A stretch of DNA of 64,000 nucleotides from Thinopyrum elongatum (taxonomy: Eukaryota; Streptophyta; Magnoliopsida; Poales; Poaceae): contig CM022302.1 in the NCBI GenBank assembly GCA_011799875.1, forward strand, positions 181,156,942-181,220,941, in the 5' to 3' direction. Every line of letters starts with the position of its first letter. Position 1 is the first letter of the stretch. Shown here piece by piece: positions 46,481 to 57,236 of this stretch. Below the pieces are notes generated by a model that saw only the letters and a list, made by a program, of their open reading frames with translations, did no database searches and was not told the origin of the DNA. Both the position numbers and the translations under genes were made by a program.

Positions 46481-49261
46481 GTGACCTGGATTATCAACCC
46501 GGGGAGGGTGATCCTCCCGGCTCTAGGTTATGGGACACTCTGACCATCTCAGGTATTGTGGTGCCGTCGGCTCAACCATGTTGATAAGGCGCTTTTTAAG
46601 CTTGTGGTCTCTTCTGTCTGTGTTCGTAGTGAACACGTGGTACTCACCACTGTTTAGCTGTTTAGGGTTACTCTGATAACCAGATTGATTGCCTTGCTGC
46701 TGGTTCCCCGGTTGCTGATTGTTTCCACCGTGTCCCTGATAGTTCCCACCTGAGCCGCCAGGTCCTTGATAACTCTGTTGGTGGAACCCTCCAGATGAGC
46801 CGCCGCCGGTGGATCCTGGGTCGCCGCCACCACCTCCTTGGTGGTTCTAAAAACGCTGTGAATAGGCTCGCATGATGCTGCAGTCTTCCCAAGAATGAGT
46901 GGCCGGCTTGTTAGGCAGGCTATGTTTTGGACACGGCCCCTTTAGGGCTTCCTCGAAATTCTTGGGTTTAAAGTTCTTTCCACCGTCGTTTTTCTTTGGA
47001 TACTTGTATCCTGCACTAGTGTTTGTGACCAGGTCTGACCCGCCCTCTGGGTTCTTGCGCTTTCCACCATTGCCAACATTATTCTGCTGATGGTCCTTGC
47101 CACCGTTGCCCTTCTTCCCCTTGCCGTTCGGAACCTCATCTGTGCCGGGGTCTTTGGTAGAATCAGACTCGGCGTACTTGGTGAGGGCGTTCATGAGCTC
47201 CCCCATATCTGTGATGCTTCGCTTGAGTCGTCCAAGCTTCTGGACAAGGGGATCAAAGTGACAGTTCTGCTCCAGTATCAAGACTGCCTGAGCCGCCGTG
47301 ATGTTGTCTGAGGAGTGGATGATCTCTGCGACCCGGCCCACCCAATGGTGAGCTGACTCATTGTCGCGCTGGATGCAGTGCTAAAGATTGATGATAGTTT
47401 TAGGGTGCTTGCAGGTGCCTTGGAAATTTTTGATAAAACGCTCCTTCAACTCAGCCCATGTGTTGATGGAATTGGTGGGCAAGGTTTTCAACCAAGTACG
47501 AGCCAGTCCTTCCAACATCATGGTTAAGTATTTTGTGCTCACAGCGTCGCTAACATCCAACATGTCCATGGCGAGCTCGTAGCTTTCAATCCAAGCTGCC
47601 GGCTCAAGATCCGCCATGTAATTGGGAACTTTCCTGGGGCCCTTAAAGTCCTTGGGCATGCGCTCATTGCGTAGAGCCAGAGCCAGACAAGGTATTCCAA
47701 GGGTCCTTCCAGTAGGGGTTAATTGGATTGTGACCGGTGGAGACAGAGCCGCCTCATTTGCTGCCTCAGCCGCCCGCTGGGCCTGCGCGGAGTCAACGAT
47801 GTCCTGGGCATTGGGGGCTCCCATATGCGGTGAAGCTCGAGGCGGCTCATGATGTTGGCGAGCGTTGCTGAGCACAGCCGGTGAATCAGCATGGTGACTC
47901 CTACTCCGGCTGTGACTTGGGACTGGGGTAGAGTGGAGGCACTCCCTGTTATAAGAGTAATTGCCCTGCTGGGCCACTGCAATCTTTAGCATCTCGATCG
48001 CGTTGCGCGCTTCTCTCTCAATGGGGCATGGCCTGTGATAGGGAGCGCTGCCAAGTTAGTTGCCGCAGCAACGAGGTTATCCACCGGGTTGGTAAAATGA
48101 CCCGCCGGCATTAGGAAACGACGAGGGGGGGTCTCATGACGTGGACACGGCTCCCACTGAGGTTGTAGTGTTGGTTGTGCGGCACGACCCGGTGTGGGCT
48201 GAACTCCCAAATTTGGTGGCACGACGGGTGACCCCGGCGTGTCTGTTTCTGGGCCGTGGAGGTGTGTATCTTGAGGGGTGGTGAACAGCTGAGTGAACTC
48301 AAGGTTGGGCGGAAGGCGACGATGCCTCCGCTCGTGAAACGCCTCTGAAGCGCTCCGACATTGCTCCAGGTGCCAGGCCTCGGTCCTTAGTCGCTCGGCC
48401 TCGGCCCGTATCTCAGACTGCACACCCGCCAGGCAGATGTTCTCTGCATCTATGTTAGCCTGGATCTTCGTTATCTGATCGCAAAGCTTAGTTATCTCAG
48501 CATTGCTTTCAGTCTGGTTCTCCGGCGTCACTGGTGTGGCGAGGAGTGTGGTGAGAGCCTTAGCCAGCTCGGTCAAAGCCTGAGCCGGGGATGTTGCCGA
48601 CGCCGGGTTGGAGGTTCCTGTCCAAGCCGTGGCAGCCGCCGCTGCCGGGTCAGTTGTCAGGGTTATACCAGACATGTAGACTGCGGATCGAGCAGGCGGG
48701 TCAAAAGGGTCTTGGGCCGGTTCATCCTGAACATGGCTCCCAAGGAAACCGTCGGGAAGCGGGAAGATTGACTCGCCACCGCTTGATGAAAAATCGTCGT
48801 CGGAGTGAACGATCGTGTCACCGTCGGAGGCCGAGCCGTCAGAATAGTCAACTCCTTGGTGAAGCTGACGAGCGCGTGCCTCGGGCGGGCGGTCTGCTTG
48901 TCCTGAGCCGGCTTGACAATGTTGGTGAAGATATCCGGCCCAAGTTTGGACCCGCCAGCTTTGCGAGACGCGGCGGGTCTTATGTCGGCTCTAGCGACGG
49001 CGGGTTGCATGCGCTGAGCCGATTCGATGATGTTGATGGAGGCATTCGGCTCGGGCTCAGATCCGCCCGCTTTGCTGATGAATACGTGGATTCCGCCGAA
49101 GGGGACCCGGTACCCGTACTCAATTGAGTCGGCCTCGGGGCCCCAAGTTGAATCGTCAATGTAGAGCTTGCCGCAGCGACTCTTGGTCATGTGGCCGATG
49201 ATGTACCCTTCGAGTCCCGGAGGAGGACCTTTTGAAAACTCAACACCACCATGCGACGGCC
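46481..49261 (-). pseudogene. B gag, interrupted
   Basis: Open stretches 49391-48663, 48675-47986, 47992-47381, 47341-46847 and 46892-46668 together span an N-terminal region with acidic and Ser-rich parts, the gag core (AWIESYELAMDMLDVSDAV) and a C-terminal Gly/Asn-rich part with the CPKHSLPNKPATHSWEDC knuckle. Stops and frame changes separate them. The apparent start at 49391 lies inside the LTR, so the true start is probably a Met after the PBS (MTKSRCGKLY near 49190). Non-functional. Confidence 0.8.
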
Positions 49262-49278
49262 CCACGGTGGGCGCCAAC
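49262..49278 (-). other. Primer-binding site of B
   Basis: TTGGCGCCCACCGTGGGG directly follows the LTR end CCACGACA on the minus strand. Confidence 0.65.
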
Positions 49279-49810
49279 TGTCGTGGTAATTTCACGGAAG
49301 ATGTCCTCATAGGACTTTGTCGCGAGGCCATCACGTCAAGTGGTAAATCGAAGGGGTTAGGGGGACACAAAGGAGATGAGGATTTACCCAAGTTCGGCCC
49401 CTCTTGGAGAGGTAAAAGCCTACGTCCTACTTTGGTTGTATTGATGATGATCTTGATTACAAAGGTGCACTTCGCAGGCCTAGTTCTCGAGAGGTTGTAG
49501 CTTATCCTGTCTAACCCGGGGCTCCCCCTTTTTATATAGGTTGAGGCCCGGGGTGTACATTAGAGTCCTGAGCCAGAAAGTCTATCTTGCCTTCTAAGTA
49601 AGGAAATTCCATATGGCGGTTTACAATTGGGCCTAAGCCGGTGCCTTGTAGGACGGCCCACGGAGTAGGCGGCTTAATCTCCCAGGCGAGTCTCCTGGGC
49701 GAGTCTTCTGGTAAGCCACAGCCCACCTGGCCTGGCCCTGTTGTGAGTCGCCGCTTCTGTTGATCCGCCCCTGGATGGGCGGGTCATATCCTTGGGTTAT
49801 ATCCCCAACA
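49279..49810 (-). repeat. 5' LTR of B (532 bp)
   Basis: TGTTGGGGATATAACCC...CCACGACA on the minus strand. It is nearest to the LTR at 27750-28281. Confidence 0.94.
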
Positions 49811-49815
49811 ATAGC
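49811..49815 (+). repeat. TSD (ATAGC), right of element B
   Basis: Matches 36936-36940; the duplicated copy is at 28282-28286. Confidence 0.95.
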
Positions 49816-52295
49816 AGTCATACATCTTTGAAAGGTAGCAGGTGCATTGCATAAACCAAAAGGCATACGCCTATAAGCAAAAGTACCGAAAGGGCATGTA
49901 AAAGTGGTCTTTTCTTGGTCCTCTTTTGACGCAGGTATTTGAGAAAAACCAGAGTAACCATCTAGAAAGCAAAAATGTGTATGTTTGGATAATATTTCTA
50001 GCATTTGATCAATAAAAGGTAGAGGGTAATGATCTTTTCTAGTAGCTTTGTTTAATTTACGAAAATCAATTACCATTCTATAACCTGTAACAATTCTTTG
50101 TGGAATCAATTCATTCTTATCATTAGGAACAACAGTAATACCTCCCTTCTTAGAAACACAATGAATGGGACTTACCCATCTACTATCAGCAATAGGATAA
50201 ATTATACCTGCCTCTAGAAGCTTTAATATTTCATTTCTTACCACTTCTCTCATCTTAGGATTCAGCCTTCGTTGGTGATCAACAACTGGTTTAGCATCAG
50301 GCTCCATATTAATTTTGTGCTGACATAGAGTGGGACTAATGCCCTTAAGATCATCAAGAGTATATCCAATAGCTGCATGGTACTTCCTCAGAGTTTTCAA
50401 TAATTTCTTTTCTTCATGCTCTGAAAGGTTAGCACTAATAATAATAGGATATATCTTCTTTTCATCGAGATAAGCATATTTCAGAGTATCAGGTAATTGT
50501 TTGAGCTCAAACACGGGATCGCCCTTGGGTGGAGGAGGATCCCCAAGGATTTCAACAGGCAAATTGTGTTTCAAAATAGGCCCTTGATTAAAGAATATTT
50601 CATCTATTTCCCTTCTTTCATTCATAAACATATCATTTTCATGGTCTAGCAAATATTGTTCAAAAGGATCAGTAGGAGGCACGGCAATAGAAGCAAGACC
50701 AATAATTTCATCCTTACAAGGCAATTCTTTATCATGGGGTTGTCTACAAAACTTAGAGAAATTAAAATCATGAGACACATCCCCAAAGCCGACAGTAACA
50801 ATATCCTTTTCGCAATCTATCTTAGCATTAACAGTGTTCAAGAAAGGTCTACCAAATATAATGGGACAAAAATCATCTTGTGGGGAACCAAGAACAAGAA
50901 AATTAGTAGGGTATTATATTTTCCCACACAAGACTTCAACATCTCTAACAAACCCAATTGGTGATATAGTATCTCTATTAGCAAGCTTAATAGTAACATC
51001 AATTTCTTCTATCTCAGCAGGTGCAATATCATTCATAATTTCTTGGTATAAGGTATAAGGAATTGCACTCACACTAGCACCCACATCACATAAGCCATGA
51101 TAACAGTGATCTCCTATTTTAATAGAAACAATAGGCATGCCAACAACGGGTCTTTGTTTATCTTTAATATCAGGTTTAGCACTCCTAGCAGCTTCATCAC
51201 AGAAATAAATAACATGCCCATCAATATTATCAACCAAGAGATCTTTAACCAAAGCAATACTAGGTTCAACTTTAATTTGTTCAGGGGGTGTAGGTGTTCT
51301 AGTATAACTCTTACGAACCACAGTTGAAGCTTTAGCATGATCCTTTATTCTAACAGGGAAAGGTGGTTTCTCAATATAAGCAGTAGGAAAAATAGGATCA
51401 ACATTATAAGTAATAGTTTCTTCTTCAACTTTAATAGGTTCTACTACTTTCACTTCAATGGGAGGATGATATTTAAACCACTTCTCCTTAGGGAGATCAA
51501 CATGAGTAGCAAAAGATTCACAGAAAGAAGCTACTATCTCTGTGTCAAGTCCATATTTAGTGCTAAAATCACGAAAAGCATCGGTATCCATGAAAGATTT
51601 AACACAATCAAACTTAAGGTTTATACCTGACTCCTTACCTTCGTTGAGTTCCCAATCTTCAGAGTTGCATTTAATTCTTTCCAATAAATCCCATTTGAAT
51701 TCAATATCCTTCTTCATAAAAGAACCAGTACAAGAAGTATCGAGCATGGATTGATCATTACGAGAAAGCCGAGCATAAAAATTCTGAATAATAATTTCTC
51801 TTGAGAGCTCATGATTGGGGCATGAATATGACATTGACTTAAGTCCCCTCAAGCTTGAGCGATACTTTCTCCTTCACGAGGCCAAAAATTATATATATAG
51901 TTCTGATCACGATGAACCAGATGCATAGGATAAAACTTCTGATGAAATTCCAATTTCAATCGGTTGTAGTTCCAGGATCCAATATGATCACATAGGCTAT
52001 ACCATGTCAATGCCTTTCCCTTCAAATATAAAGGGAAGACCTTCTTCTTGACATCATCCTCGGGCAAACCTGCAAGCTTAAATAATCCACAAACTTCATC
52101 CACATAGATTAGGTGCATGTCAGGATGTAATATTCTGTCTCCTGCATAAGGATTAGCTAGCAATTTCTCTATCATACCCGAAGGAATTTCATAATAAATA
52201 TTTTCAGTAGGTGCAGTAGGTTGAGGAGCAACTCTTTGCTCTTCCGGTCGAGGTGAAGATACCCCGATTAGGCCCCTCAAAGGATTATTTTCCAT
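49816..52295 (-). pseudogene. A2 gag-protease and RT N-terminal half
   Basis: Gag starts at 52295 (MENNPLRGLIG). A TGA after GESIAQA near 51847 (TGG in A1) and a TAA in the protease region near 50911 (AAA in A1) interrupt the frame. The protease-like CDVGASVSAIP lies near 51090. RT runs through RMVIDFRKLNKA and GYSGFSQIP to MTAI, where B is inserted; its continuation is at 36940. The lesions are shared with 28282-30763. Confidence 0.9.
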
Positions 52296-52372
52296 AGTGA
52301 CAAGTGACAGTAAATTTCAGCACACTATATAAATGTTTCCTTAACAAATTCCACTTACCAAAGGTGCTTCAC

Positions 52373-52390
52373 TCCCTGGCAACGATGCCA
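52373..52390 (-). other. Primer-binding site of A2
   Basis: TGGCATCGTTGCCAGGGA on the minus strand; all its differences from the A1 site are transitions of the C-to-T or G-to-A type. Confidence 0.65.
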
Positions 52391-52401
52391 GAAAAGAGTC
52401 T

Positions 52402-53920
52402 TGATGACCCACAAGTATAGGGGATCTATCATAGTCCTTTCGATAAGTAATAGTGTCGAACCCAACGAGGAGCAGAAGGAAATGACAAGCGGTTTTCAGC
52501 AAGGTATTCTCTGTAAGCACTGAAATTATCGGTAACAGATAGTTGTGTGATAAGATAATTCATAACGAGTAACAAGTAACAAAAGTAACTAAGGTGCAGC
52601 AAGGTGGCCCAATCCTTTTTGTAGCAAAGGACAAGCCTGGACGAACTCCTATATAAAGCAAAGCGCTCCCGAGGACACATGGGAATTGTTGTCAAGTTAG
52701 TTTTCATCATGCTCATATGATTCGCGTTCGTTACTTTGATAATTTGATATGTGGGTGGACCGGTGCTTGGGTGCTGCCCTTCCTTGGAAAATCCTCCCAC
52801 TTATGATTAACCCCTCGCAAGCATCTGCAACTACGAAAGAAGAATTAAGATAAATCTAACCATAGCATGAAACATATGGATCCAAATGAGCCCCTTAGGA
52901 AGCAACGCATAAACTAGGGTTTAAGCTTCTGTCACTCTAGCAACCCATCATCTACTTATTACTTCCCAATGCATTCCCCTAGGCCCAAATCATGGTGAAG
53001 TGTCATGTAGTCGACGTTCACATAACACCACTAGAGGAAAGACAACATACATCTCATCAAAATATCGAACGAATACCAAATTCACATGATTACTTATAAC
53101 AAGACTTCTCCCATGTCCTCAGGAACAAACGTAACTACTCACAAAGCATATTCATGTTAATAATCAGAGGGGTATTGAATAGCATTAAGTATCAGAACAT
53201 ATGATCTTCCACCGAATAAACCAACTAGCATCAACTACAAGGAGTAATCAACACTACTAGCAACCCACAGGTACCAATCTGAGGTTTTGAGACAAAGATC
53301 GGATACAAGAGATGAACTAGGGTTTGAGAGGAGATGGTGTTGGTGAAGATGTTGATGGAGATTGACCCCCTGTCGATGAGAGGATCGTTGGTGATGACGA
53401 TGGCTTCGATTTCCCCCTACCGGAGGGAAGTTTCTCCGGCAGAACAGCTCCGCCGGAGCCCTAGATTGGTTCTGCCCAAGTTCCGCCTCGAGACAACGGT
53501 GCTTCATCCCGAAAGCTTCCTTCTGATTTTTTCCAGGTCAAAACACACCATATAGCAGAAGATGGGCATCGGGGGCCTGCCAGATGGCCCACAAGGAAGG
53601 GGGCACGCCCAGGGGGTAGGGCGCGCCCCCCCACCCTTGTGGATGGCTGGTGGCCCCTCTGGTGCTTTCTTCGCCCAATATTTTTTATATATTCCAAAAT
53701 AATTCTCCGTGAAGTTTCAGGACTTTTGGAGTTGTGCAGAATAGGTCTCTAATATTTGCTCCTTTTCTAGTCCAGAATTCCAGCTGCCGGCATTCTCCCT
53801 CTTCATGTAAACCTTATAAAATAAGAGAGAAAAGGCATAAGTATTGTGATATAATGTGTAATAACAGCCCATAATGCGATAAATATCAATATAAAAGCAT
53901 GATGCAAAATGGACGTATCA
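52402..53920 (-). repeat. LTR a (5' LTR of A2, 1519 bp)
   Basis: TGATACGTCC at 53920 on the minus strand, ending TCATCA at 52402. A TATA box lies near 52650. Flanked by GCATT at 53921. Confidence 0.95.
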
Positions 53921-54600
53921 GCATTGTATGAGACTCGTATATTGGTAGTACTATTTTGACCTTAATATGCAATGGACTTAGATTTTATTAACCATTCTCG
54001 AATGTGTTTCCCTTGTCGATCTCATTGCAAATGATCTGTATAGCTAACTCGACTGTGATCTTTGACATTATTGCACACAGTTGGTTTCTTCAATCGTGTG
54101 CCCTGTAGAGCGCATAATTAATTATTGCACTTGAGTGTCCATCATCACCCTTCTGTGTAACTTTGACCTCATCACCCATGGGTAAACTTATGATCGAAGT
54201 CATTCCACACACTTCATTTTTGCAAAGCTTTTTGCCAATAAACGCCCATGATTTGCCCCTCTTCTAGCTGACGCGTGGCCAAACTAGGCGGGTGGGAAGC
54301 TTGCGCGGTTACGTGAGGTAAACTACGCGGTTGCGCGGGAACAGGCTCAGCAACAATACATTTGGTGCCTCTTCGAGCCCACACATGGTCAAACGAAACG
54401 CATGTGGGGTGCTCAAGCGTGCACTGGAATCCTCCGCTATGAACGCGGTGACAAGACGTAACGATTACAGGCCGGCCGGCCCCCATTTATTACAGTGGCC
54501 ATTTAACCCTTGTGTCTCTTCAACCTTTTGATTGCGCCCCAGTATTGCAAGAAGCACACCCACCATGACAAATTCTTAGAGGGTATCCCGCGCTGCTCCA
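53921..54600 (+). other. 5' flank of the exonuclease remnant
   Basis: Contains a CACACAGTTGGTTTCTTCAATCGTGTGC word near 54075-54102 with a CCCTGTAGAGCG tail. A similar block occurs at 3852-3910 in the left CACTA-like element. A GC-rich part with repeated CGCGGTT words follows at 54270-54340. No gene. Confidence 0.5.
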
Positions 54601-55319
54601 ATGGTGCTCCAAGCGGCTGCCGACGACGAGCAGCAATTCACCATGCATGCCGTGGTGGACACACATAGAAGGTTCACGGAGCCCTTGATGGTGTGAACCA
54701 ACAACCCGGTCTGGGTGGAGCACTCCATCCACATCATGGAGCTGTTGCTTGCTGAGGAGAAGTACAAGGTGGTCGGGTTCGACCTCAAGTACACCCGCGC
54801 TCGTGCCGGGTGTCGTCCCAAGGTTGTCTTCGCCCAGATGTGCGTGCGCAATCACGTCCTCGTCTACCACTATGCCTGGCCACAAGGCCTTGCGAGCATT
54901 TCACCAGGTTTGTCAACAGCCCCCACTACATGTTCACTACGGTGGACATCACCAACGATGTAAAGGTGCTCAAGAATTCGGGCATCGCCTTCCAGAATCT
55001 TGTCGACATCCAGGGCCAATACAAGATCTGGGGCAGCAAGGAGCATGACAAGGACTCACTGGTTCACCTCGCCGAGGCCATCATCGACCCCTACTACAGA
55101 GACATGAAGGATTCCTGCAACTAGGACAAGCGTGCCTAGCACTCGGCCTGGATGGAGAAACTCAATAAAGCTCACATCGTGTACGCGGCCAAGGAGGCGT
55201 ACACGAGCTACGAGATGTACAGGCAGATCGTTGACATGAGGAAGTGCCTCCTTCCGCAAAACAGCCAGGGATCCAGCCAGAAGCAGAGCAATGGCAAGCA
55301 TCATCATAACAAGATGTAG
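54601..55319 (+). pseudogene. 3'-5' exonuclease (WRN/RNase D-like, DEDD family) remnant
   Basis: From ATG 54601 the frame reads MVLQAAADDEQQF. It has a TGA at 54694-54696 and then the first exonuclease motif as VVGFDLKYT, where the family normally has D-x-E; the Glu is Lys here. A frame change near 54885 leads to HFTRFVNSP and TTVDITNDVKVL (second motif, Asp present), DSLVHLAEAIID, and the last motif as VYAAKEAYTSYEMYRQI with Glu where Asp is usual. TAG codons at 55122 and 55137 break it further; the end is TAG at 55317. The length of about 239 codons fits the small plant WEX-like proteins, which trim nucleic acids and are linked to gene silencing in Arabidopsis. This copy cannot encode an active enzyme. 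Confidence 0.78.
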
Positions 55320-55465
55320 ATGATTAGATGCTTGTTTCTCCTAGTTTAGTATACATGTAATTGCTTTCTTTGGTGTGTGGAAATGTTATGTGTGTAGTCA
55401 CTTATGTAATTGTATGCTTAATTTGGTTATGCAATGCTGTTCTTATAAGTACATATGTTGATGTT
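55320..55465 (+). other. 3' flank of the exonuclease remnant
   Basis: AT-rich, probably the old 3' UTR; no feature. Confidence 0.5.
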
Positions 55466-56040
55466 CTGTAGACAGAGCAAATCACATCACACACGGACTA
55501 AACAATGGAACCCGTCAGTGATGATTTCATCAATCACTCACAATTGTATACCAGCAATCGTTTGCTCACAACACACACGGCTTGTTAACAGGAATTGTCT
55601 GTGTTGTTATCAATCTTCCCACACATTTCTGATTACTGACCTATTTGCTGCGTATCACACACATCTTTGTAAGTTGAACCGTTTTTGTTGTGTTGGTAAT
55701 CGCAAACAGTTCATCTGAGTGAACTGTATGCTGTATATCGCACACACCTTGATCTGGCTGACTGTTTCTGTTGTGTTGCCTAATCACAAACAGTTCATCT
55801 GAGTGAACTGGATGCTGTATATCGCACACACCTTCATATGTCTGACCATTTCTGCTGTTATGCTCATCACAAACAGTTCATTCGAGTGAACTGTATGCCA
55901 CCCATCACACACACAACTACAATCTGAATCATGTTTGATGTCTCCGCCATCGCAAACGTATCGTATCATTTTTGACGGTTTTATTACATCACTGTTTGCG
56001 ATTAATGCATCGCACACAGTTTCGTCGAAGGGTCTCTGAT
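55466..56040. repeat. Subterminal repeats with hairpin core
   Basis: Three related units start near 55701, 55795 and 55868. Each has CACAAACAGTTCAT, then the perfect inverted repeat CAGTTCA-6nt-TGAACTG, then ATGCTGTATATCGCACACACCTT. Further CACACACGG and GCATCGCACACAG words follow toward the terminus. This is typical CACTA subterminal organisation. Confidence 0.75.
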
Positions 56041-56074
56041 TGTAGTGTCACGTTAGCAGCATCCTGCAGTAGTG
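56041..56074 (-). repeat. Terminal inverted repeat, right end of element Y
   Basis: Read inward, CACTACTGCAGGATGCTGC starts at 56074 and a second CACTACAATCAGAG starts 27 bp further in at 56047. The partner end was not found in the window. Confidence 0.6.
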
Positions 56075-57236
56075 ATATGGCCCCATCGCTGGTCTTATCT
56101 GCCTTGCTATCAAGAATTTACCATCCTTCATCGCCATCGACCCCCTTTTGTCATTTCTGAAGGACACGTTCTGCACCATTGGCTTGGTATCCTCAGCTGG
56201 CAAGTCAGACCTCATCGATGACGACCACGAGGAGGGCACTCTCTCTGGATCTTCCAAGGGGAAAGAGCCCATCTGCGACATCATGGAGGGCACCCTACAG
56301 TTGTGCTCTTCCAAGGGGAAGGAGCCCATCTGCGACAACATGGAGGCACCCGGAGTCCATGCTCTTCCAACGGGAAGGAGCCCATCTGTTACAAGTAAGG
56401 AAACCCATGATTTGTTTTATCGTGCCTCTTCGAATGGGGAAACCCATGATTTGTTTTGTCGAGCCCCTTTTATAGTGAGCATATGTCCAGTTTTAATAGC
56501 TATATTTGGTTGTTTGCAGTATGCCTTGTTTATTTCATTTATTCACAATGTGATGCTCTATATGTTAAACTATTTACCGTGCAATACAATTTCATCTATA
56601 CGAGTTCAACGACCATATTTGTTTCCTGTTAAGCCTGGTGTAGGTAATACCCCTCCCCCCCATTTTTTCACATTGTGATGTTCAATTATACAATTTGATG
56701 TTTAAGCACAAGCTACGTTCTATGTAATTTCACAATACCACTATGAATGACTATATTTGCTTGCTGTTAAGCCTATTGTAGCAAGCATATGCCTCTTTCA
56801 ATGGTTTTTGGTTGTTCTGTTGTTTGTAATTAGCATACGTCCAGTTTCAATTGCTATATTTGGTTGTTCATAGTATGCCTTGTTTATTTCAGTTATTCAC
56901 AAATGTGATATTCTATATGTGCAAGTATGAACTGTGCAATTCAATTTCATCAATACCAGTTTCAACAATACCACTATGAATGACTTTATTTTGTTGCTGT
57001 TAAGCCTGTTGTTGTTAACATGCCTTTCCATTTTTATTTAACAATAACTAGTGTACTTAAACCTGCATAATACCAGTTTGAATCACTATATTTGGTTGTT
57101 GTTAAATGTTAGACCTGATGCGGTTAACATACCTTTCCACTTCTTCTTTACTTAACTAGCGTGCTTAAACCTACACACTGAAGCTATCATTTGGAGATTA
57201 TGTTGTCTACCATGGATATATTTGGTTGTGTTTACA
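56075..57236 (-). repeat. Right arm of the inverted repeat: partial second copy of the B3-type transposon (X-right)
   Basis: Colinear with 5125-6155 in reverse complement. It is cut on the left by the terminus of element Y at 56074, and on the right by the CACTACAAAAAAAAG terminus at 57237. It holds B3-gene exon 1 (plus strand) and part of the first intron with repeated TGCTGTTAAGCCT words. Confidence 0.8.
56078..56397 (+). pseudogene. Exon 1 fragment of the B3-type transposon gene (right copy)
   Basis: Encodes a part with GTLSGSSKGKEPICD and a second SSKGKEPICDN repeat, as in exon 1 at 6155-5835 on the other strand. The start is lost at the junction with element Y. A donor-like GTAAGG follows at about 56395. 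The B3 exons themselves are absent on this side. Confidence 0.6.

Larger units (their letters stand above)
36941..49810 (-). mobile_element. Element B: Tat-lineage Gypsy retrotransposon nested in A2
   Basis: Length 12,870 bp with LTRs of 532 and 534 bp and TSD ATAGC. Order on the minus strand: LTR, PBS, gag, protease, RT-RNase H with a second RNase H, integrase, about 0.9 kb spacer, a long region carrying an antisense spliced gene on the plus strand, LTR. A second RNase H and an antisense ORF downstream of pol are described features of the Tat/Retand/Ogre lineage. Gag and integrase are broken. The two LTRs differ at about 28 sites plus two indels by my count. Confidence 0.92.
24517..53920 (-). 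mobile_element. A2 compound: Athila-like Gypsy element with nested B, partly duplicated in tandem and then trimmed
   Basis: Read on the minus strand: LTR a (53920-52402), gag-protease-RT start (52295-49811), nested element B (49810-36941), rest of RT to integrase (36940-34685), acidic ORF, PPT, LTR b (32367-30870), a second gag-protease-RT start (30763-28282), a second truncated B (28281-24897) and an LTR c stub (24902-24517). This is LTR-body-LTR-body-LTR with the last body cut. The flanks GCATC (24512-24516) and GCATT (53921-53925) fit one original insertion. Removing B leaves a body of about 10.2 kb between LTR a and LTR b inclusive, comparable to A1 plus its deletion. Confidence 0.9.
53921..56074 (+). 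mobile_element. 3' part of a CACTA-type element (element Y) carrying gene fragments
   Basis: The right end is ...GCATCCTGCAGTAGTG at 56074, i.e. CACTACTGCAGGATGC read inward, preceded by subterminal repeats with GTGTGCGAT-type words. Because A1 and A2 are insertions, the DNA at 20781-24516 and left of 11570 is contiguous with this segment. The zf-XS, F-box and exonuclease remnants may therefore all be cargo of this element. I could not find its left end, and no transposase is seen. Confidence 0.6.
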
